Shown in pieces: positions 7,246 through 16,097 of a stretch of DNA of 64,000 nt. The DNA comes from a virus. Where the stretch lies: IMG/VR virus record IMGVR_UViG_3300046533_000294, positions 62,001 through 126,000 of that record. One strand, written 5' to 3'. Made by a program: the position numbers and the translations under genes. Position 1 is the stretch's first letter. Each line of letters starts with the position of its first letter. Under the pieces are notes generated by a model. That model saw only the letters and a list, made by a program, of their open reading frames with translations. It ran no database searches and had not been told where the DNA came from.

Positions 7246-7838
7246 TGGAAGGGCTATATGCGATCATGGCCATTGATCCGGGTGGATCTACCGGCGTAGC
7301 CTGGGGCGTCTTTCACGATGAGGCCGAAACGGTGAAGGAAACCATCGACGGCAAGATCTGCACCGGGCAGCGCACTTATGAGGGCTACCCAAGGCAGCAG
7401 GTATATGACATTTGCTGTCTTTGGCGTCGTTTGTACATGGAATGGGTGTTCGGGCTGGGGATCAAGCCGGAAGACTGTCATATGGTGATCGAGGACATCA
7501 TTGTGGGCCCGAATACACCACCCGGCAAGGATGTCAAGATAGCAATTGAGATTGGGCGTGGGATCTACTACTACAGGCTGGGCTCTGCACATGAGCACGA
7601 GCGTTGGAACTGCGGATGGGTGCCTCCGGTGCGAGTCAGCTGGCAAACGCCCTCCCAGGCCTCGGGATTTGCTCGCAAAGAGCGTCTCAAGGACTGGGGC
7701 GTATGGATTCGAGGCAAAGAGCACGAGCGGTCGGCGTGGAAGCACATTGCGTTGTACGTGGGTCGGCACATGGAAGCTCGTCGCGCCGCCTCGCGCGTAT
7801 ACGCGCGCGTACGCGCGACCCGAGCGCGAGCCCAGTAG
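7245..7838 (+). CDS. RuvC/RNase H-like Holliday junction resolvase
   Basis: 197 residues. AIDPGGSTGVAWGVF near residue 9 matches the first strand and Asp of RuvC-like nucleases, and MVIEDIIV near residue 80 gives the second acidic position. The C-terminal helix reads HERSAWKHIALYVG, where many relatives have Asp before Ala-Trp; here Ser takes that place, so the last metal ligand may be another acid. Such enzymes resolve branched DNA before packaging, which fits its place upstream of terminase. The last residues (RVYARVRATRARAQ) are encoded by a CGCGTA-rich palindromic stretch. Confidence 0.65.
   Translation: MEGLYAIMAIDPGGSTGVAWGVFHDEAETVKETIDGKICTGQRTYEGYPRQQVYDICCLWRRLYMEWVFGLGIKPEDCHMVIEDIIVGPNTPPGKDVKIAIEIGRGIYYYRLGSAHEHERWNCGWVPPVRVSWQTPSQASGFARKERLKDWGVWIRGKEHERSAWKHIALYVGRHMEARRAASRVYARVRATRARAQ
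7792..7807. repeat. 16-bp palindrome CGCGCGTATACGCGCG
   Basis: A perfect palindrome inside the 3' end of the resolvase gene. The identical 16-mer occurs at 55121-55136 in a non-coding region, and shorter relatives lie at 3836-4050. A binding site for a phage or host protein is a possibility. Confidence 0.6.
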
Positions 7839-7863
7839 CCAAGCCGTTTCTACGCCCAGCCGC

Positions 7864-7885
7864 GATCCAGGGTAGGATCGCGGTC
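7864..7885 (+). promoter_or_regulatory. GATC..GGGTAGGATCGCGG motif
   Basis: Second copy of the motif seen at 6817-6836. Here it also forms a 7-bp hairpin (GCGATCC...GGATCGC at 7862-7881) just ahead of the GTG start at 7886. It could be a promoter -10 region (TAGGAT) or an operator. Confidence 0.4.
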
Positions 7886-8089
7886 GTGATCTACCCCGGT
7901 ATCACCGTGATGCCACGGCCCCCGGTCGCAACTCGACCGCCGGACTACCAACCCATCGCTCAGGGACTCGATCAGCAATACCCGCTGACTGGGACGTACG
8001 AGTGGTCTCCAGATCTGGACTGGTGGCACGATTGGCTCCACACCAGCGACATCAAATACCAGGCCCGCCCACCTTGTAGGCCGATCTGA
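7886..8089 (+). CDS. Hypothetical protein (67 aa, GTG start)
   Basis: Starts at GTG 7886 and ends in TGATG overlap with the terminase small subunit gene. Pro-rich N-terminus, then a Trp/Asp-rich part (YEWSPDLDWWHDWLHTSD). Function unknown; the position suggests a packaging-associated accessory protein, which is an inference. Confidence 0.5.
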   Translation: MIYPGITVMPRPPVATRPPDYQPIAQGLDQQYPLTGTYEWSPDLDWWHDWLHTSDIKYQARPPCRPI

Positions 8090-8901
8090 TGGCCAAAGTC
8101 GTCAAGACTCGCCGCAAGGGCAGAGGCGGCCACAACCCACCGCCCGAGCCGAGGCGTGGCCCGCGCCCCAGGAAGGGTCTCACCGCAGCGGTAGACAAAG
8201 GTGGGTTGGAGACCAAACTGAAGCCGAGAGATCGCAGCAAGCAGAAACTCTCAGCTGGACTCCCTGGCTTCCAAGCACAGGCAGCAACTGCTCTCGGCGG
8301 CAAGTGTAACGCTATGAAGCGAGATGGGGTGGGCCGGTGTACGCTGCCGGCAGGGTTCGGAACTGACCACCCTCAGATAGGCAGGTGTAAGTATCACTCT
8401 GGGAACACGCCTACCGGGAACAAGCATGCGATCGTGGAGCGCGCTCGGCTCATGGGCGCTCCGATCGACATGAACCCGGTAGAAGCCATCATTTGGTCGA
8501 TCCGCATTACTGCCGGTGAGGTCAAGTGGCTCTCGGAGCAGATTGCGGCGCTCGACAAGAAGGATTGGCACGAGGACACCATCATCGGCAAACAGATGCA
8601 TCTGTACGTGCGAGAGCGGCGCGACCGCGTGGGCTTGCTCTACAAGATGGGGAACGACGCCATCAAGCTTGGCCTAGCAGAACGCGCCATCAAGATGGCC
8701 GAGATGTATGGGGTCGCTCTCAGCAGGTTCATCATGGGCGTTCTTGAAGATCTCCAGTTGACCGAGGAACAAGCTGTTAGAGTGCCCACGATCGTGCGCA
8801 AGCATCTGATAGCCTTGGAGGGCAATAAGCCGATCGGCGACGATCTAGCGACCATGACGATCGAGGGCAAGGCTGAGGAGGTCAAGCAATTAGTAGCCTG
8901 A
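8089..8901 (+). CDS. Terminase small subunit-like protein
   Basis: 270 residues. Basic N-terminus; a zinc-binding segment near residues 74-104 (KCNAMKRDGVGRCTLPAGFG, then GRCKYHSG) of the type found in actinophage terminase small subunit-like proteins; then a long helical C-terminal half. It would recognise phage DNA and load the large subunit. It directly precedes the large terminase gene, and its last codons carry GAGGAGG, the likely RBS of that gene. Confidence 0.65.
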   Translation: MAKVVKTRRKGRGGHNPPPEPRRGPRPRKGLTAAVDKGGLETKLKPRDRSKQKLSAGLPGFQAQAATALGGKCNAMKRDGVGRCTLPAGFGTDHPQIGRCKYHSGNTPTGNKHAIVERARLMGAPIDMNPVEAIIWSIRITAGEVKWLSEQIAALDKKDWHEDTIIGKQMHLYVRERRDRVGLLYKMGNDAIKLGLAERAIKMAEMYGVALSRFIMGVLEDLQLTEEQAVRVPTIVRKHLIALEGNKPIGDDLATMTIEGKAEEVKQLVA

Positions 8902-8963
8902 GTGAACTCATCAACCCTGCCGATCTCGGCAAGATCTCACTTCCAGCCGGCACCGCAGATGCG

Positions 8964-10382
8964 GTGCTTCGCTACATGTATCCCAAGCCGAGCGTCTACA
9001 GGTCGCAGCCTGCTGCCTGGATCCGCGACCGATGCGGTGCTCATGTCTGGAGCAAGCAGGAGGAGATCTGCGACTCGGTGGTGGATAACAAGTACACGGC
9101 TGTGAAGGCATGCCACGGCCCTGGAAAGAGCTACATCGCCGGCAAGATCGCGGCCTGGTGGCTCGATCCTTCGGTTCACTCTCTCGGATCGGCTTTTGTT
9201 GTCACCACCGCCCCTAGTTGGCCGCAGGTGCAGACGATTCTCTGGCGCGAGATTCGACGAACGCACAGACAGGCCAACCTGTTCGGCCGCATCACGCTGG
9301 AATGTATGTGGCACATGGGCGAGGGCAGATCTGGTGAAGAGATCGTGGCTATGGGCCGCAAACCACAAGATTATGACGAGCAGGCGTTCCAAGGAATCCA
9401 TGCGCAGTTCGTTCTGGTCATCATGGACGAGGCGTGCGGAATCCCTAAAGCTCTCTGGGACGCCGTGAAGTCGATCGTGACCAACGACCAGTGTCGTGTC
9501 CTCGCGATCGGCAACCCGGACGACCCCGGCTCGGAGTTCGCAATGAACTGCAAGCCGGGGACGGATTGGAACGTCGTGCGTATCTCGGCGTTCGACACAC
9601 CTGCCTTCACCGGCGAGGCTTGTCCGACAGAGGTCATGTCCCAGCTAACCAGTCCAGCGTGGGTGGACGAGCGCCGTCGCGACTGGGGTGAAGGCAGCAA
9701 TCTCTGGATCTCCAAGGTGGAGGGAGAGTTTCCAGACGTCAGCGATGACTACCTGATCACGCCTAGCATGCTGACACGTGCGCACGCTCTCGATTTGCCT
9801 GGGTTCGCTCATGGCCGATACGGGATGGACGTAGCTCGTATGGGCGACGACATGACCGCCATCTACCGCAATCGAGGCGGGCAGGTGCGACACATAGATA
9901 GCTGGGCGAAGCAGGACACGATGCAGAGCGCGGATCGGGCATACGAGTATCTTGCCAGGCACTTTCCCAAGATGGTACCAATGAACGTGGACGGGATCGG
10001 TCTGGGCGCCGGAGTCTACGACCGGCTGCGGCAGCGTAGATGTGAGGTGGGCAACTTCGAGGGATCGGGCCGAGCCCTGAATCCGGCTAAGTTCAACAAC
10101 CGCCGTTCGGAGATGTGGTGGACGTTCCGCAACTTGATGGAGGAGGGTGGCATCGACCTGGATCCCTTGGACACGCAGTTGTCCGAGGAGCTACAGACCA
10201 TTAAGTGGTTCATCGACCTATCGGGTCGCATCTGTATCGAGACCAAGGAAGATGCCAAGAAACGAGGCGTCGCATCGCCGAACAGAGCTGACGCAGCGGC
10301 GATGAGCACAGTCGAGGCGGGCACGATCCTCAGGATGAACTCTGAGTCCATCTCTGGGTCGCTCTTGACAAAGGCAATGTAG
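8964..10382 (+). CDS. terL: Terminase large subunit
   Basis: The motor ATPase and nuclease that packages DNA. Walker A is KACHGPGKSY (~residues 48-57), Walker B LVIMDEA (~151-157); the C-terminal RNase H-like nuclease begins near GMDVARMGDD (~289) with later NRADAAAM. First ATG is 8964, but the frame is open upstream and the in-frame text from 8889 (SLSELINPADLGKISLPAG) reads as coding. The only good RBS, GAGGAGG at 8875-8881, is 7 bases before an ATT at 8889; CTG 8898 is also possible. The true start is likely upstream of 8964. Confidence 0.85.
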   Translation: MLRYMYPKPSVYRSQPAAWIRDRCGAHVWSKQEEICDSVVDNKYTAVKACHGPGKSYIAGKIAAWWLDPSVHSLGSAFVVTTAPSWPQVQTILWREIRRTHRQANLFGRITLECMWHMGEGRSGEEIVAMGRKPQDYDEQAFQGIHAQFVLVIMDEACGIPKALWDAVKSIVTNDQCRVLAIGNPDDPGSEFAMNCKPGTDWNVVRISAFDTPAFTGEACPTEVMSQLTSPAWVDERRRDWGEGSNLWISKVEGEFPDVSDDYLITPSMLTRAHALDLPGFAHGRYGMDVARMGDDMTAIYRNRGGQVRHIDSWAKQDTMQSADRAYEYLARHFPKMVPMNVDGIGLGAGVYDRLRQRRCEVGNFEGSGRALNPAKFNNRRSEMWWTFRNLMEEGGIDLDPLDTQLSEELQTIKWFIDLSGRICIETKEDAKKRGVASPNRADAAAMSTVEAGTILRMNSESISGSLLTKAM

Positions 10383-10390
10383 GGAGGGGC

Positions 10391-11212
10391 ATGGCAGTTC
10401 CAAACGTCAAATTCAATAGGATGGTCAAGGAGGGCATGAAGGGGAACGACGTCATTGCCCTCAAGATCTGTGCTAGTCGCGCAGGCTGCTGGCCCTGGGC
10501 TGAGTTCGACAACATCGCCCACAAGGAATTCATGATGGGCCGAGGCAAGACAAAGGGCACCAGTGGGCTCAGAGGACTCCAGCGCCTACTCAAGATCAAC
10601 GCTGACGGCGTGTACGGGCCGGTCACGCACACCAAGTCTCTGCCCTTCAAGGTTCCGGGTGGACACCTACATGCTGGCGAGTACATCTGGGACGGTCATG
10701 CTCAAGTGCTCTACAGCGGCGCCAGCACCAGCAGCGTCGTAGACAAGCAGAAAGCGATCGTCGCTGACGTCTGGAAATGGTGGCAATGGATGATCGCGCA
10801 CAAGGGCCAGATTCACTATGCGCAGACGCGACCGATGGGACAGCTAGCGGCGAAACACGAGCCACCGTTGCTGCCGTACTACGAAGACTGCTCATCGACG
10901 TTTATCTACTGCGCGTTCCTCGGTGGCGCGAAGTCTCCTGACATCGCCTACGGTTTCAGCGGCTACGGCAATACGGACTCCCTCATCCGCTGCGGCATCC
11001 CGATCTCGGAGTCGCAGATCCCACAGTACATGCTGACGCACTACCTTGGGGTCATCTACGGCAGCAGCGTCTGGAGCACGCATCACATTTCGGCCATCAA
11101 GTCTCCGACGCAGGTGGCCTCGATGGGCAGCGAGAGCGCACCTGAGTGGTGGAACTCGATCCATAGAGGCCCGGGAGCGATCGCAGGGATTCGAGCCTAC
11201 TCAGTCTTGTAA
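10391..11212 (+). CDS. Endolysin-like NlpC/P60-type peptidase with PG-binding N-terminus
   Basis: 273 residues. The N-terminal ~80 residues (GMKGNDVIALKICASRAGCW, then GLRGLQRLLKINADGVYGPVT) match a peptidoglycan-binding repeat. The C-terminal part has DCSSTFIYCAF near residue 163, a typical catalytic-Cys helix of the NlpC/P60-like peptidases of actinophages, and a later THHISAIK offering the His. Likely cleaves peptide cross-links for lysis. Odd location: between terminase and portal, far from the holin candidate. Confidence 0.65.
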   Translation: MAVPNVKFNRMVKEGMKGNDVIALKICASRAGCWPWAEFDNIAHKEFMMGRGKTKGTSGLRGLQRLLKINADGVYGPVTHTKSLPFKVPGGHLHAGEYIWDGHAQVLYSGASTSSVVDKQKAIVADVWKWWQWMIAHKGQIHYAQTRPMGQLAAKHEPPLLPYYEDCSSTFIYCAFLGGAKSPDIAYGFSGYGNTDSLIRCGIPISESQIPQYMLTHYLGVIYGSSVWSTHHISAIKSPTQVASMGSESAPEWWNSIHRGPGAIAGIRAYSVL

Positions 11213-11216
11213 TGCG

Positions 11217-11411
11217 ATGTCTCTGCTCGAACCAGCCGAATACCAGGTCTTGTTCTTGACAGCAAACGGACACACAGCCAAAGAGATCGGAAGGGCAACT
11301 GGTTGGCCCGAGGAGACTGTCAAATCTCTACTTCGATCAACAAGACGCAAGCTCGGAGCGAAGAACACTGTTAACGCCATCTGGATCGCACTACAGAAGG
11401 GACTGCTGTAG
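11217..11411 (+). CDS. LuxR/GerE-type HTH protein (64 aa)
   Basis: A minimal LuxR-type DNA-binding domain: LEPAEYQVLFLTANGHTAKE, then ETVKSLLRSTRRKLGAKNTV, which are the hallmark helices of the family. There is no receiver or ligand domain. It would act as a small transcription regulator. Placed between endolysin and portal with short spacings, so expressed with the late genes. It may be the activator or repressor of the shared motifs in this window, an untested inference. Confidence 0.7.
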   Translation: MSLLEPAEYQVLFLTANGHTAKEIGRATGWPEETVKSLLRSTRRKLGAKNTVNAIWIALQKGLL

Positions 11412-11413
11412 CG

Positions 11414-12832
11414 ATGTCGTATTCAGCGCCACAGAAGCTCGGAGATCGAATCGGCGCGCCACCTACCGATCCTCTTGGCGTCGTTCTCCAGGGCACGTTG
11501 AGCCCTGCCGGGATGGCGCCATGGACTCAGTGGTACGACACTAGCGAGTACGTTCCAGAGCTGAAGTGGCCGCTGTCAATTGGCGTCTACAACCAGATGC
11601 GTACCGATCCTCAGCTGTCGGCTCTGTACAAGGGCACGACCCTTCCCATCCGTCGTTGGGATTGGTTCATTGTCCCGAACGGGGCCGACGAATCTACGGT
11701 GCGTGAGCTTCAGAAGGATCTCAACCTTCCCGTAGAAGGCGAGAAGCTGCTGGAGCAACCTTTGAGAGGCCGCTCTAAGAACAGGTTCCAGTTCATGGAG
11801 CACATGCGCCTGGCCATGCGGGCGCTCTTGTTCGGCTTTGCGTATTTCGAACAGCTGGGAACGATCACTCCGACGGATGCCCTCCCGGACGGTCGCTGGC
11901 AGCTACGCAAGTTGGCAGAGCGCCCGCAGAAGACTATTGATCAGTTCCTGGTCGCTGACGATGGAGGTTTGATCTCGATTCGACAGAACATCCGGCCGCT
12001 GAATCAAATAGGTAATTATCTCCAGCCCCTGGAGATTCCGATTGATCGCCTAGTTGGATACGTCTGGGAGCAGGAAGATGGTTCCTGGGTTGGTCGCAGC
12101 ATGATGCGCGACTGTTACAAGAGCTGGGTCGTGAAGGATCGGCTGATCAGGATCGACGCCATCAACCACGAACGCGCTGGCGGTGTTCCGTATGTGACCG
12201 CTCAGCCCGGAGCGACGGCAGGAGAGATCGAGCAGCTTCACAACATGGCGCGCGACTTCAAGATCGGAGAGGCTGCCGGTGGAGCTGTTCCGTTCGGTGC
12301 TGCTCTGAACATCGCTCGCGCCGGTAACACGAACGTCGTAGAGTCGATCAAGTATCACGACGAGTCTATGGCGCGGAACTGGCTGCTGATGATGATGCAG
12401 CTCGGCATGACAACGTCGGGCTCGCGCGCTCTCGGCCGAACGTTCCATGACTTCTTTGCCCAGGGCCAAGACGCGATCGCGCAGTGGTTCGCTAGCGTGT
12501 TCAACTGTCATGTGGTCGAAGACTGGGTGGACTGGAACTATGGCGAGGATGTTGAGCAGGTGCCACTGCTTGGATTCAAGCCAGACATCGACCTTGCCCT
12601 GTCGGAGATCTCCGGCCTGATTCAACAGGGCGCGATTGTCGTGGATAGAGATTTGGAAGACGCCCTGCGCAAGGAGACGGGGCTACCTCCAAAAGCAGAG
12701 GGTGCACCTGACCCGACCTCGCAAGCAGAGATGGCAAAGCTGCAAAAACCTCCTCCTGGTAGTGGTGGTGCGGAGTCGGGTCAGGATGCCCCCGGAAGTG
12801 GCACAAAGCCAGAAGGTGGGCAGGGCCAATGA
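11414..12832 (+). CDS. Portal protein
   Basis: 472 residues, the usual size of a portal. The N-terminal region (TQWYDTSEYVPELKW, MRTDPQLSALYKGTTLPIRR) and the helical segments resemble DUF935/SPP1-gp6-type portals. The C-terminus is a disordered Pro/Gly/Gln-rich tail. It forms the dodecameric DNA entry ring. It follows terminase and precedes protease and capsid genes, the standard head gene order. Confidence 0.75.
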   Translation: MSYSAPQKLGDRIGAPPTDPLGVVLQGTLSPAGMAPWTQWYDTSEYVPELKWPLSIGVYNQMRTDPQLSALYKGTTLPIRRWDWFIVPNGADESTVRELQKDLNLPVEGEKLLEQPLRGRSKNRFQFMEHMRLAMRALLFGFAYFEQLGTITPTDALPDGRWQLRKLAERPQKTIDQFLVADDGGLISIRQNIRPLNQIGNYLQPLEIPIDRLVGYVWEQEDGSWVGRSMMRDCYKSWVVKDRLIRIDAINHERAGGVPYVTAQPGATAGEIEQLHNMARDFKIGEAAGGAVPFGAALNIARAGNTNVVESIKYHDESMARNWLLMMMQLGMTTSGSRALGRTFHDFFAQGQDAIAQWFASVFNCHVVEDWVDWNYGEDVEQVPLLGFKPDIDLALSEISGLIQQGAIVVDRDLEDALRKETGLPPKAEGAPDPTSQAEMAKLQKPPPGSGGAESGQDAPGSGTKPEGGQGQ

Positions 12833-12918
12833 GGGTGGTCATCTCGGTCGGGGGCGCTCCCTCCCGGCTACTCTTTGCGGCTCTGCTCATATGTCCCAGC
12901 GACGAGAAGGAGGATTAA
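12829..12918 (+). CDS. Tiny overlapping gene (29 aa)
   Basis: ATG overlaps the portal stop (ATGA) and its TAA overlaps the next ATG (TAATG), a double coupling that is hard to get by chance. The product is MRVVISVGGAPSRLLFAALL followed by ICPSDEKED, weakly hydrophobic. No homologue recognised. The alternative is a plain spacer whose last bases hold the next RBS (GAAGGAGG). Confidence 0.4.
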   Translation: MRVVISVGGAPSRLLFAALLICPSDEKED

Positions 12919-13109
12919 TGGCTGGGAAGATCGAAGGAGCAACAGGCAACATGTTTGGCGTCAAGGGTGGCGCCAAGAGGATTCCCACCGCCAGGTGGGA
13001 GACTAACAGCCCGGAAACGGGTGGCCCGCCCGAGACGAAGGGACGTGAAGGAGCCATGCTCAAGGCAGAGCTGGCCAAGTCCAAGGGCACTGGGTTGAAG
13101 GTTCCGTAG
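12918..13109 (+). CDS. Hypothetical small head protein (63 aa)
   Basis: ATG 12918 with GAAGGAGGATTA upstream. Gly/Thr/Lys-rich and probably flexible (GATGNMFGVKGGAKRIPTAR). It lies between portal and protease, where small head accessory proteins are often found. Role not known. Confidence 0.55.
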   Translation: MAGKIEGATGNMFGVKGGAKRIPTARWETNSPETGGPPETKGREGAMLKAELAKSKGTGLKVP

Positions 13110-14642
13110 ATGACCTGGGTGCTGGAGAAGATCGAGGGCACGCCGTACACGCGCCTGAAAGGCGTGCCGCTGGTGGGGACTGGCATCGACTACGTCATCT
13201 CGACGCACCCCGAGGGATTTACAATCTCGGAGGAAATGCTGGCAGATGCTGTGGCGGCTGTTGATGATCCAGCGATCGTGGAGCCTCGCATGAAGCTGGG
13301 GCATGACGATCCTCGCTTCGACAGCCCCGAGTTCGATGGGGAGCCTGCGGTGGGCAGGATAGAGAATCTGAGTCTGGGCAATAACGGACAGACGATCTAT
13401 GGTGATTATGTCACCTTCGACTGGCTCGCTCAGATGATCCCTCTTGCCTATCCCAACCGTTCCGTCGAAGCAGGTGCCGGTGTACAGCCGATGTTCATCG
13501 AGAACCACGAGACTGTTACTGGCAAGAAGTACCGGATGGTTCTCACGGGAGTGGCGCTCCTGGGGATCGTCTGGCCGGGCTGCTCTACGCTGGAAGACTT
13601 GGAGTTGCTGTCTACCGGCGAGGGAGTTACCGTCAAGCAAGAGATCGAGGCTGCCATGAACATCGAGGACGTTCGTACTGCGTACTACGAGCACCTTGAG
13701 GCCGAGGGTGGTGATACCTACTGGTGGTGGATCCGAGGAATGCGCCTCGACCCCAACGAGTTGGTCGTGGACGACGACGATGGTCATCTGTTCCGTGTTC
13801 CGTTCACGGTAGAGAGTGACTATGTCGAGTTCGGGGATCCAGTCCAGGTGGTCGTAGACTACAAGGACGTTCCCGCAACGGTGGCGGCTGGTATCTACAC
13901 CGAGGGTCTCATGCTCGGTGGCCGCCAGGGACAGGACACTTGTGTCTTGTTCTCAAGTAGGGCGGAATCCCGCCCAGAGTCCAACGAAGGAGGACAGATG
14001 ACACCAGAGCAGCGGAAGCAGCTCTGTGCCTCGCTGGGCCTCGCCGAGGATGCGGACAACGCAGCCATTCAGGCGAAGCTCCGTGAGGCAGAAATCCTCC
14101 AGGCCTCCACGGGCGAGGAGGAGCAGCCCGCAGGAGACGCCGACGACGACGACGCCGACGATGATGACGGCGACGACGGCGATGAGGAGGGGACAACTGC
14201 CGAGGCAGACCTGCCGGAGACGGTGACGGTCGAGGCAAGTGCTTTCAGGCAGATGCAGCATGATGCGGCTCTCGCGCGTCAGCTGCACGAGGAGAACATC
14301 GCAGGGAAGAACGAAGCGATCATGAAGGAAGCGGTGGCCAAGGGCAAGTTTGCCCCGGCCGTCGCCGCGTCTGTTCGTAAGCAGCTCGACAACCCTGGTA
14401 CTCGCGATGCCACGATCAAGTGGATCGCCGAGTGTGCCGAGGGCGTCGTGCCGACCACCGCCATGGGCTCCAGCGCCGCTGGTGAAGAAGTCGAAGGCGG
14501 CGAGGTCAACGAGGGGCTGCCGTGGTTCGCTCGTGAGCACGCTCGCGCAGCGCGGATGGCTCAGGCCGACGCAGAGGGTAGGGTCATGTCCGATGGCCGC
14601 TATGCCCGCGACGGTTCCATGGTCAAGGCGGGGGTCAACTGA
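13110..14642 (+). CDS. Prohead protease-scaffold fusion (Mu gpI-like)
   Basis: 510 residues. The N-terminal ~160 residues (VEPRMKLGHDDPRFDSPEFD, YPNRSVEAGAG) resemble Mu gpI-type capsid maturation proteases. The middle (~175-285) is an extra domain. From residue 297 on it is helical and acidic with a poly-Asp stretch and looks like a scaffold (AIMKEAVAKGKFAPAVAASV). It precedes the decoration and capsid genes. A strong internal RBS and in-frame ATG at 13998 could yield the scaffold alone. Confidence 0.65.
   Translation: MTWVLEKIEGTPYTRLKGVPLVGTGIDYVISTHPEGFTISEEMLADAVAAVDDPAIVEPRMKLGHDDPRFDSPEFDGEPAVGRIENLSLGNNGQTIYGDYVTFDWLAQMIPLAYPNRSVEAGAGVQPMFIENHETVTGKKYRMVLTGVALLGIVWPGCSTLEDLELLSTGEGVTVKQEIEAAMNIEDVRTAYYEHLEAEGGDTYWWWIRGMRLDPNELVVDDDDGHLFRVPFTVESDYVEFGDPVQVVVDYKDVPATVAAGIYTEGLMLGGRQGQDTCVLFSSRAESRPESNEGGQMTPEQRKQLCASLGLAEDADNAAIQAKLREAEILQASTGEEEQPAGDADDDDADDDDGDDGDEEGTTAEADLPETVTVEASAFRQMQHDAALARQLHEENIAGKNEAIMKEAVAKGKFAPAVAASVRKQLDNPGTRDATIKWIAECAEGVVPTTAMGSSAAGEEVEGGEVNEGLPWFAREHARAARMAQADAEGRVMSDGRYARDGSMVKAGVN
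13998..14642 (+). CDS. Nested in-frame scaffold protein (internal start)
   Basis: GAAGGAGGACAG immediately before an in-frame ATG (codon 297 of the protease ORF) would give a 214-residue acidic helical protein identical to the protease C-terminus. Lambda C/Nu3 and Mu I/Z use this arrangement to make scaffold in excess over protease. The RBS here is as good as any in the late operon. Confidence 0.55.
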   Translation: MTPEQRKQLCASLGLAEDADNAAIQAKLREAEILQASTGEEEQPAGDADDDDADDDDGDDGDEEGTTAEADLPETVTVEASAFRQMQHDAALARQLHEENIAGKNEAIMKEAVAKGKFAPAVAASVRKQLDNPGTRDATIKWIAECAEGVVPTTAMGSSAAGEEVEGGEVNEGLPWFAREHARAARMAQADAEGRVMSDGRYARDGSMVKAGVN

Positions 14643-15109
14643 TGGCCAACGACTGCATCAAGATCAAGGAAGAAGGTGACGCGATTACTTGTGAGGCCAC
14701 TGCGGCCGTCACTGGTAAGCGTTTCGTCTACGTCTCCGGCGCGCGTACGTCTGGAGGCATCGGGGCAACCGGCACCGTGCCGGCGGGACAGCAGGGCGCT
14801 GGGCTGGTCGCGGATGCGACCGTGGACAAGTCCGCCGTCTACAAGGCGCAGAACGTTGGAGCAGGTCAGGCTGCCAAGCGCGCTCTTGGCGTGGCGGCGT
14901 TTGACGCTCCGATCGGAGGACTGTTCACAGTTCTCCGTGAGGGAATCCTGCCCATCACATGCGGAGCGGCCATCACGGCAGGCAGCGAAGTCGAGATCGA
15001 CGCTCAGGGTCGTGTCATCAATATCGCGTCCGGCATCGCCGTCGGAGTCGCAATGGACACGCAGGCAACCGTCGGAGCAGACGCCGAGATCCTGCTCTAC
15101 AACAGCTAG
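14642..15109 (+). CDS. Capsid decoration protein (DUF2190-like)
   Basis: 155 residues, Ala/Gly/Val-rich beta protein with KRFVYVSGARTSGGIG, GVAAFDAPIGGLFTVLREG, AGSEVEIDAQGRVI, matching the DUF2190 head-decoration pattern. The ATG overlaps the protease stop (TGATG) and it directly precedes the major capsid gene. Confidence 0.7.
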   Translation: MANDCIKIKEEGDAITCEATAAVTGKRFVYVSGARTSGGIGATGTVPAGQQGAGLVADATVDKSAVYKAQNVGAGQAAKRALGVAAFDAPIGGLFTVLREGILPITCGAAITAGSEVEIDAQGRVINIASGIAVGVAMDTQATVGADAEILLYNS

Positions 15110-15126
15110 GAGGGGGTGAAACAGAT

Positions 15127-16083
15127 ATGAAGCACCAGGTACTTCCGAACGGGGCTGTGCTGCTCATCGAGGAGGAGATCGAGGCCAGCTACTTCCCCAA
15201 TCCGACTGTCCACCCTCTCGGCCCGCCGACACTGACGGGAACAACATACACGGTGGACTGGGCGCTGAACAACCCTACGCGGGTGACACAGTCGCTCATG
15301 GATCTCACCTTGCAGCGATTCTTCGCTGATCGCGTATTCACCAACGCAGGTGGGGTCACCGGCGGCGCGGTCATCTATGACGTGCTGCTCGTCAACGAGC
15401 TGTATCTCACGCGTGACTTCGAGATGATCGCCCCGGGAGCAGAGTTCCCGATCGTGACGTCTCAGCGAGTCGCACCGGCCGTGGCGCAGGTCGAGAAGTG
15501 GGGCGCCAAGTTCTACCTGACGGTGGAAGCCAGGGATCGCAACCAGATCTCCGTCTTCACGAAGCAGATCCGCCAGATGGCCAACACGCTCGTCCGCAAG
15601 ATCAATCAGAGGGCTGTGGACACGCTGAACGCTGCGATCACGGCCTACACTCGTACCACGACTGGGAACAGCTGGTCTACGGTGGTCACGACCGGCGCAT
15701 CTGCGTCGAACGCTCCATTGTGGCCAGCTCGTGACTTCGCCCGCATCACGCAGATGGCGGAGCAGGAGGAGTTGGGATACGACTTCGATCTGTGGCTCAT
15801 GAACCCCACAGAGTATTTCAACCTCGCCACGATCTACGGCAACTTCCTCAACGACCTGCTCGCTTCAACGGGTTACGACATCTTCGTAACCAACCGTGTC
15901 GCTGCCGGCACGGCGTTCGCAATCTCGCAAGGCAACGTCGGCGAGATGCGTGTAGAGCAGCCTCTGATGACCGAGTCCTGGTACGAGGAGGAGACGCAGC
16001 GGTACTGGACACAGTCGAGCGTCCGGCCTCTGTGGTTTGTCGATCAACCGCACGCGATCATGAAGATCACGGGCCTCGCCTAG
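15127..16083 (+). CDS. Major capsid protein
   Basis: 318 residues, start at ATG 15127 with AGGAGGGGGTG upstream. It sits after decoration and protease genes. Features such as DRVFTNAGGVTGGAVIYDVL, an extended helix (FTKQIRQMANTLVRKINQRA) and a C-terminal WFVDQPHAIMKITGL fit HK97-fold capsid subunits of Mu-like and actinophage myoviruses. Identified by context and general pattern. Confidence 0.75.
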   Translation: MKHQVLPNGAVLLIEEEIEASYFPNPTVHPLGPPTLTGTTYTVDWALNNPTRVTQSLMDLTLQRFFADRVFTNAGGVTGGAVIYDVLLVNELYLTRDFEMIAPGAEFPIVTSQRVAPAVAQVEKWGAKFYLTVEARDRNQISVFTKQIRQMANTLVRKINQRAVDTLNAAITAYTRTTTGNSWSTVVTTGASASNAPLWPARDFARITQMAEQEELGYDFDLWLMNPTEYFNLATIYGNFLNDLLASTGYDIFVTNRVAAGTAFAISQGNVGEMRVEQPLMTESWYEEETQRYWTQSSVRPLWFVDQPHAIMKITGLA

Positions 16084-16097
16084 AAGGGGGTGACAAG

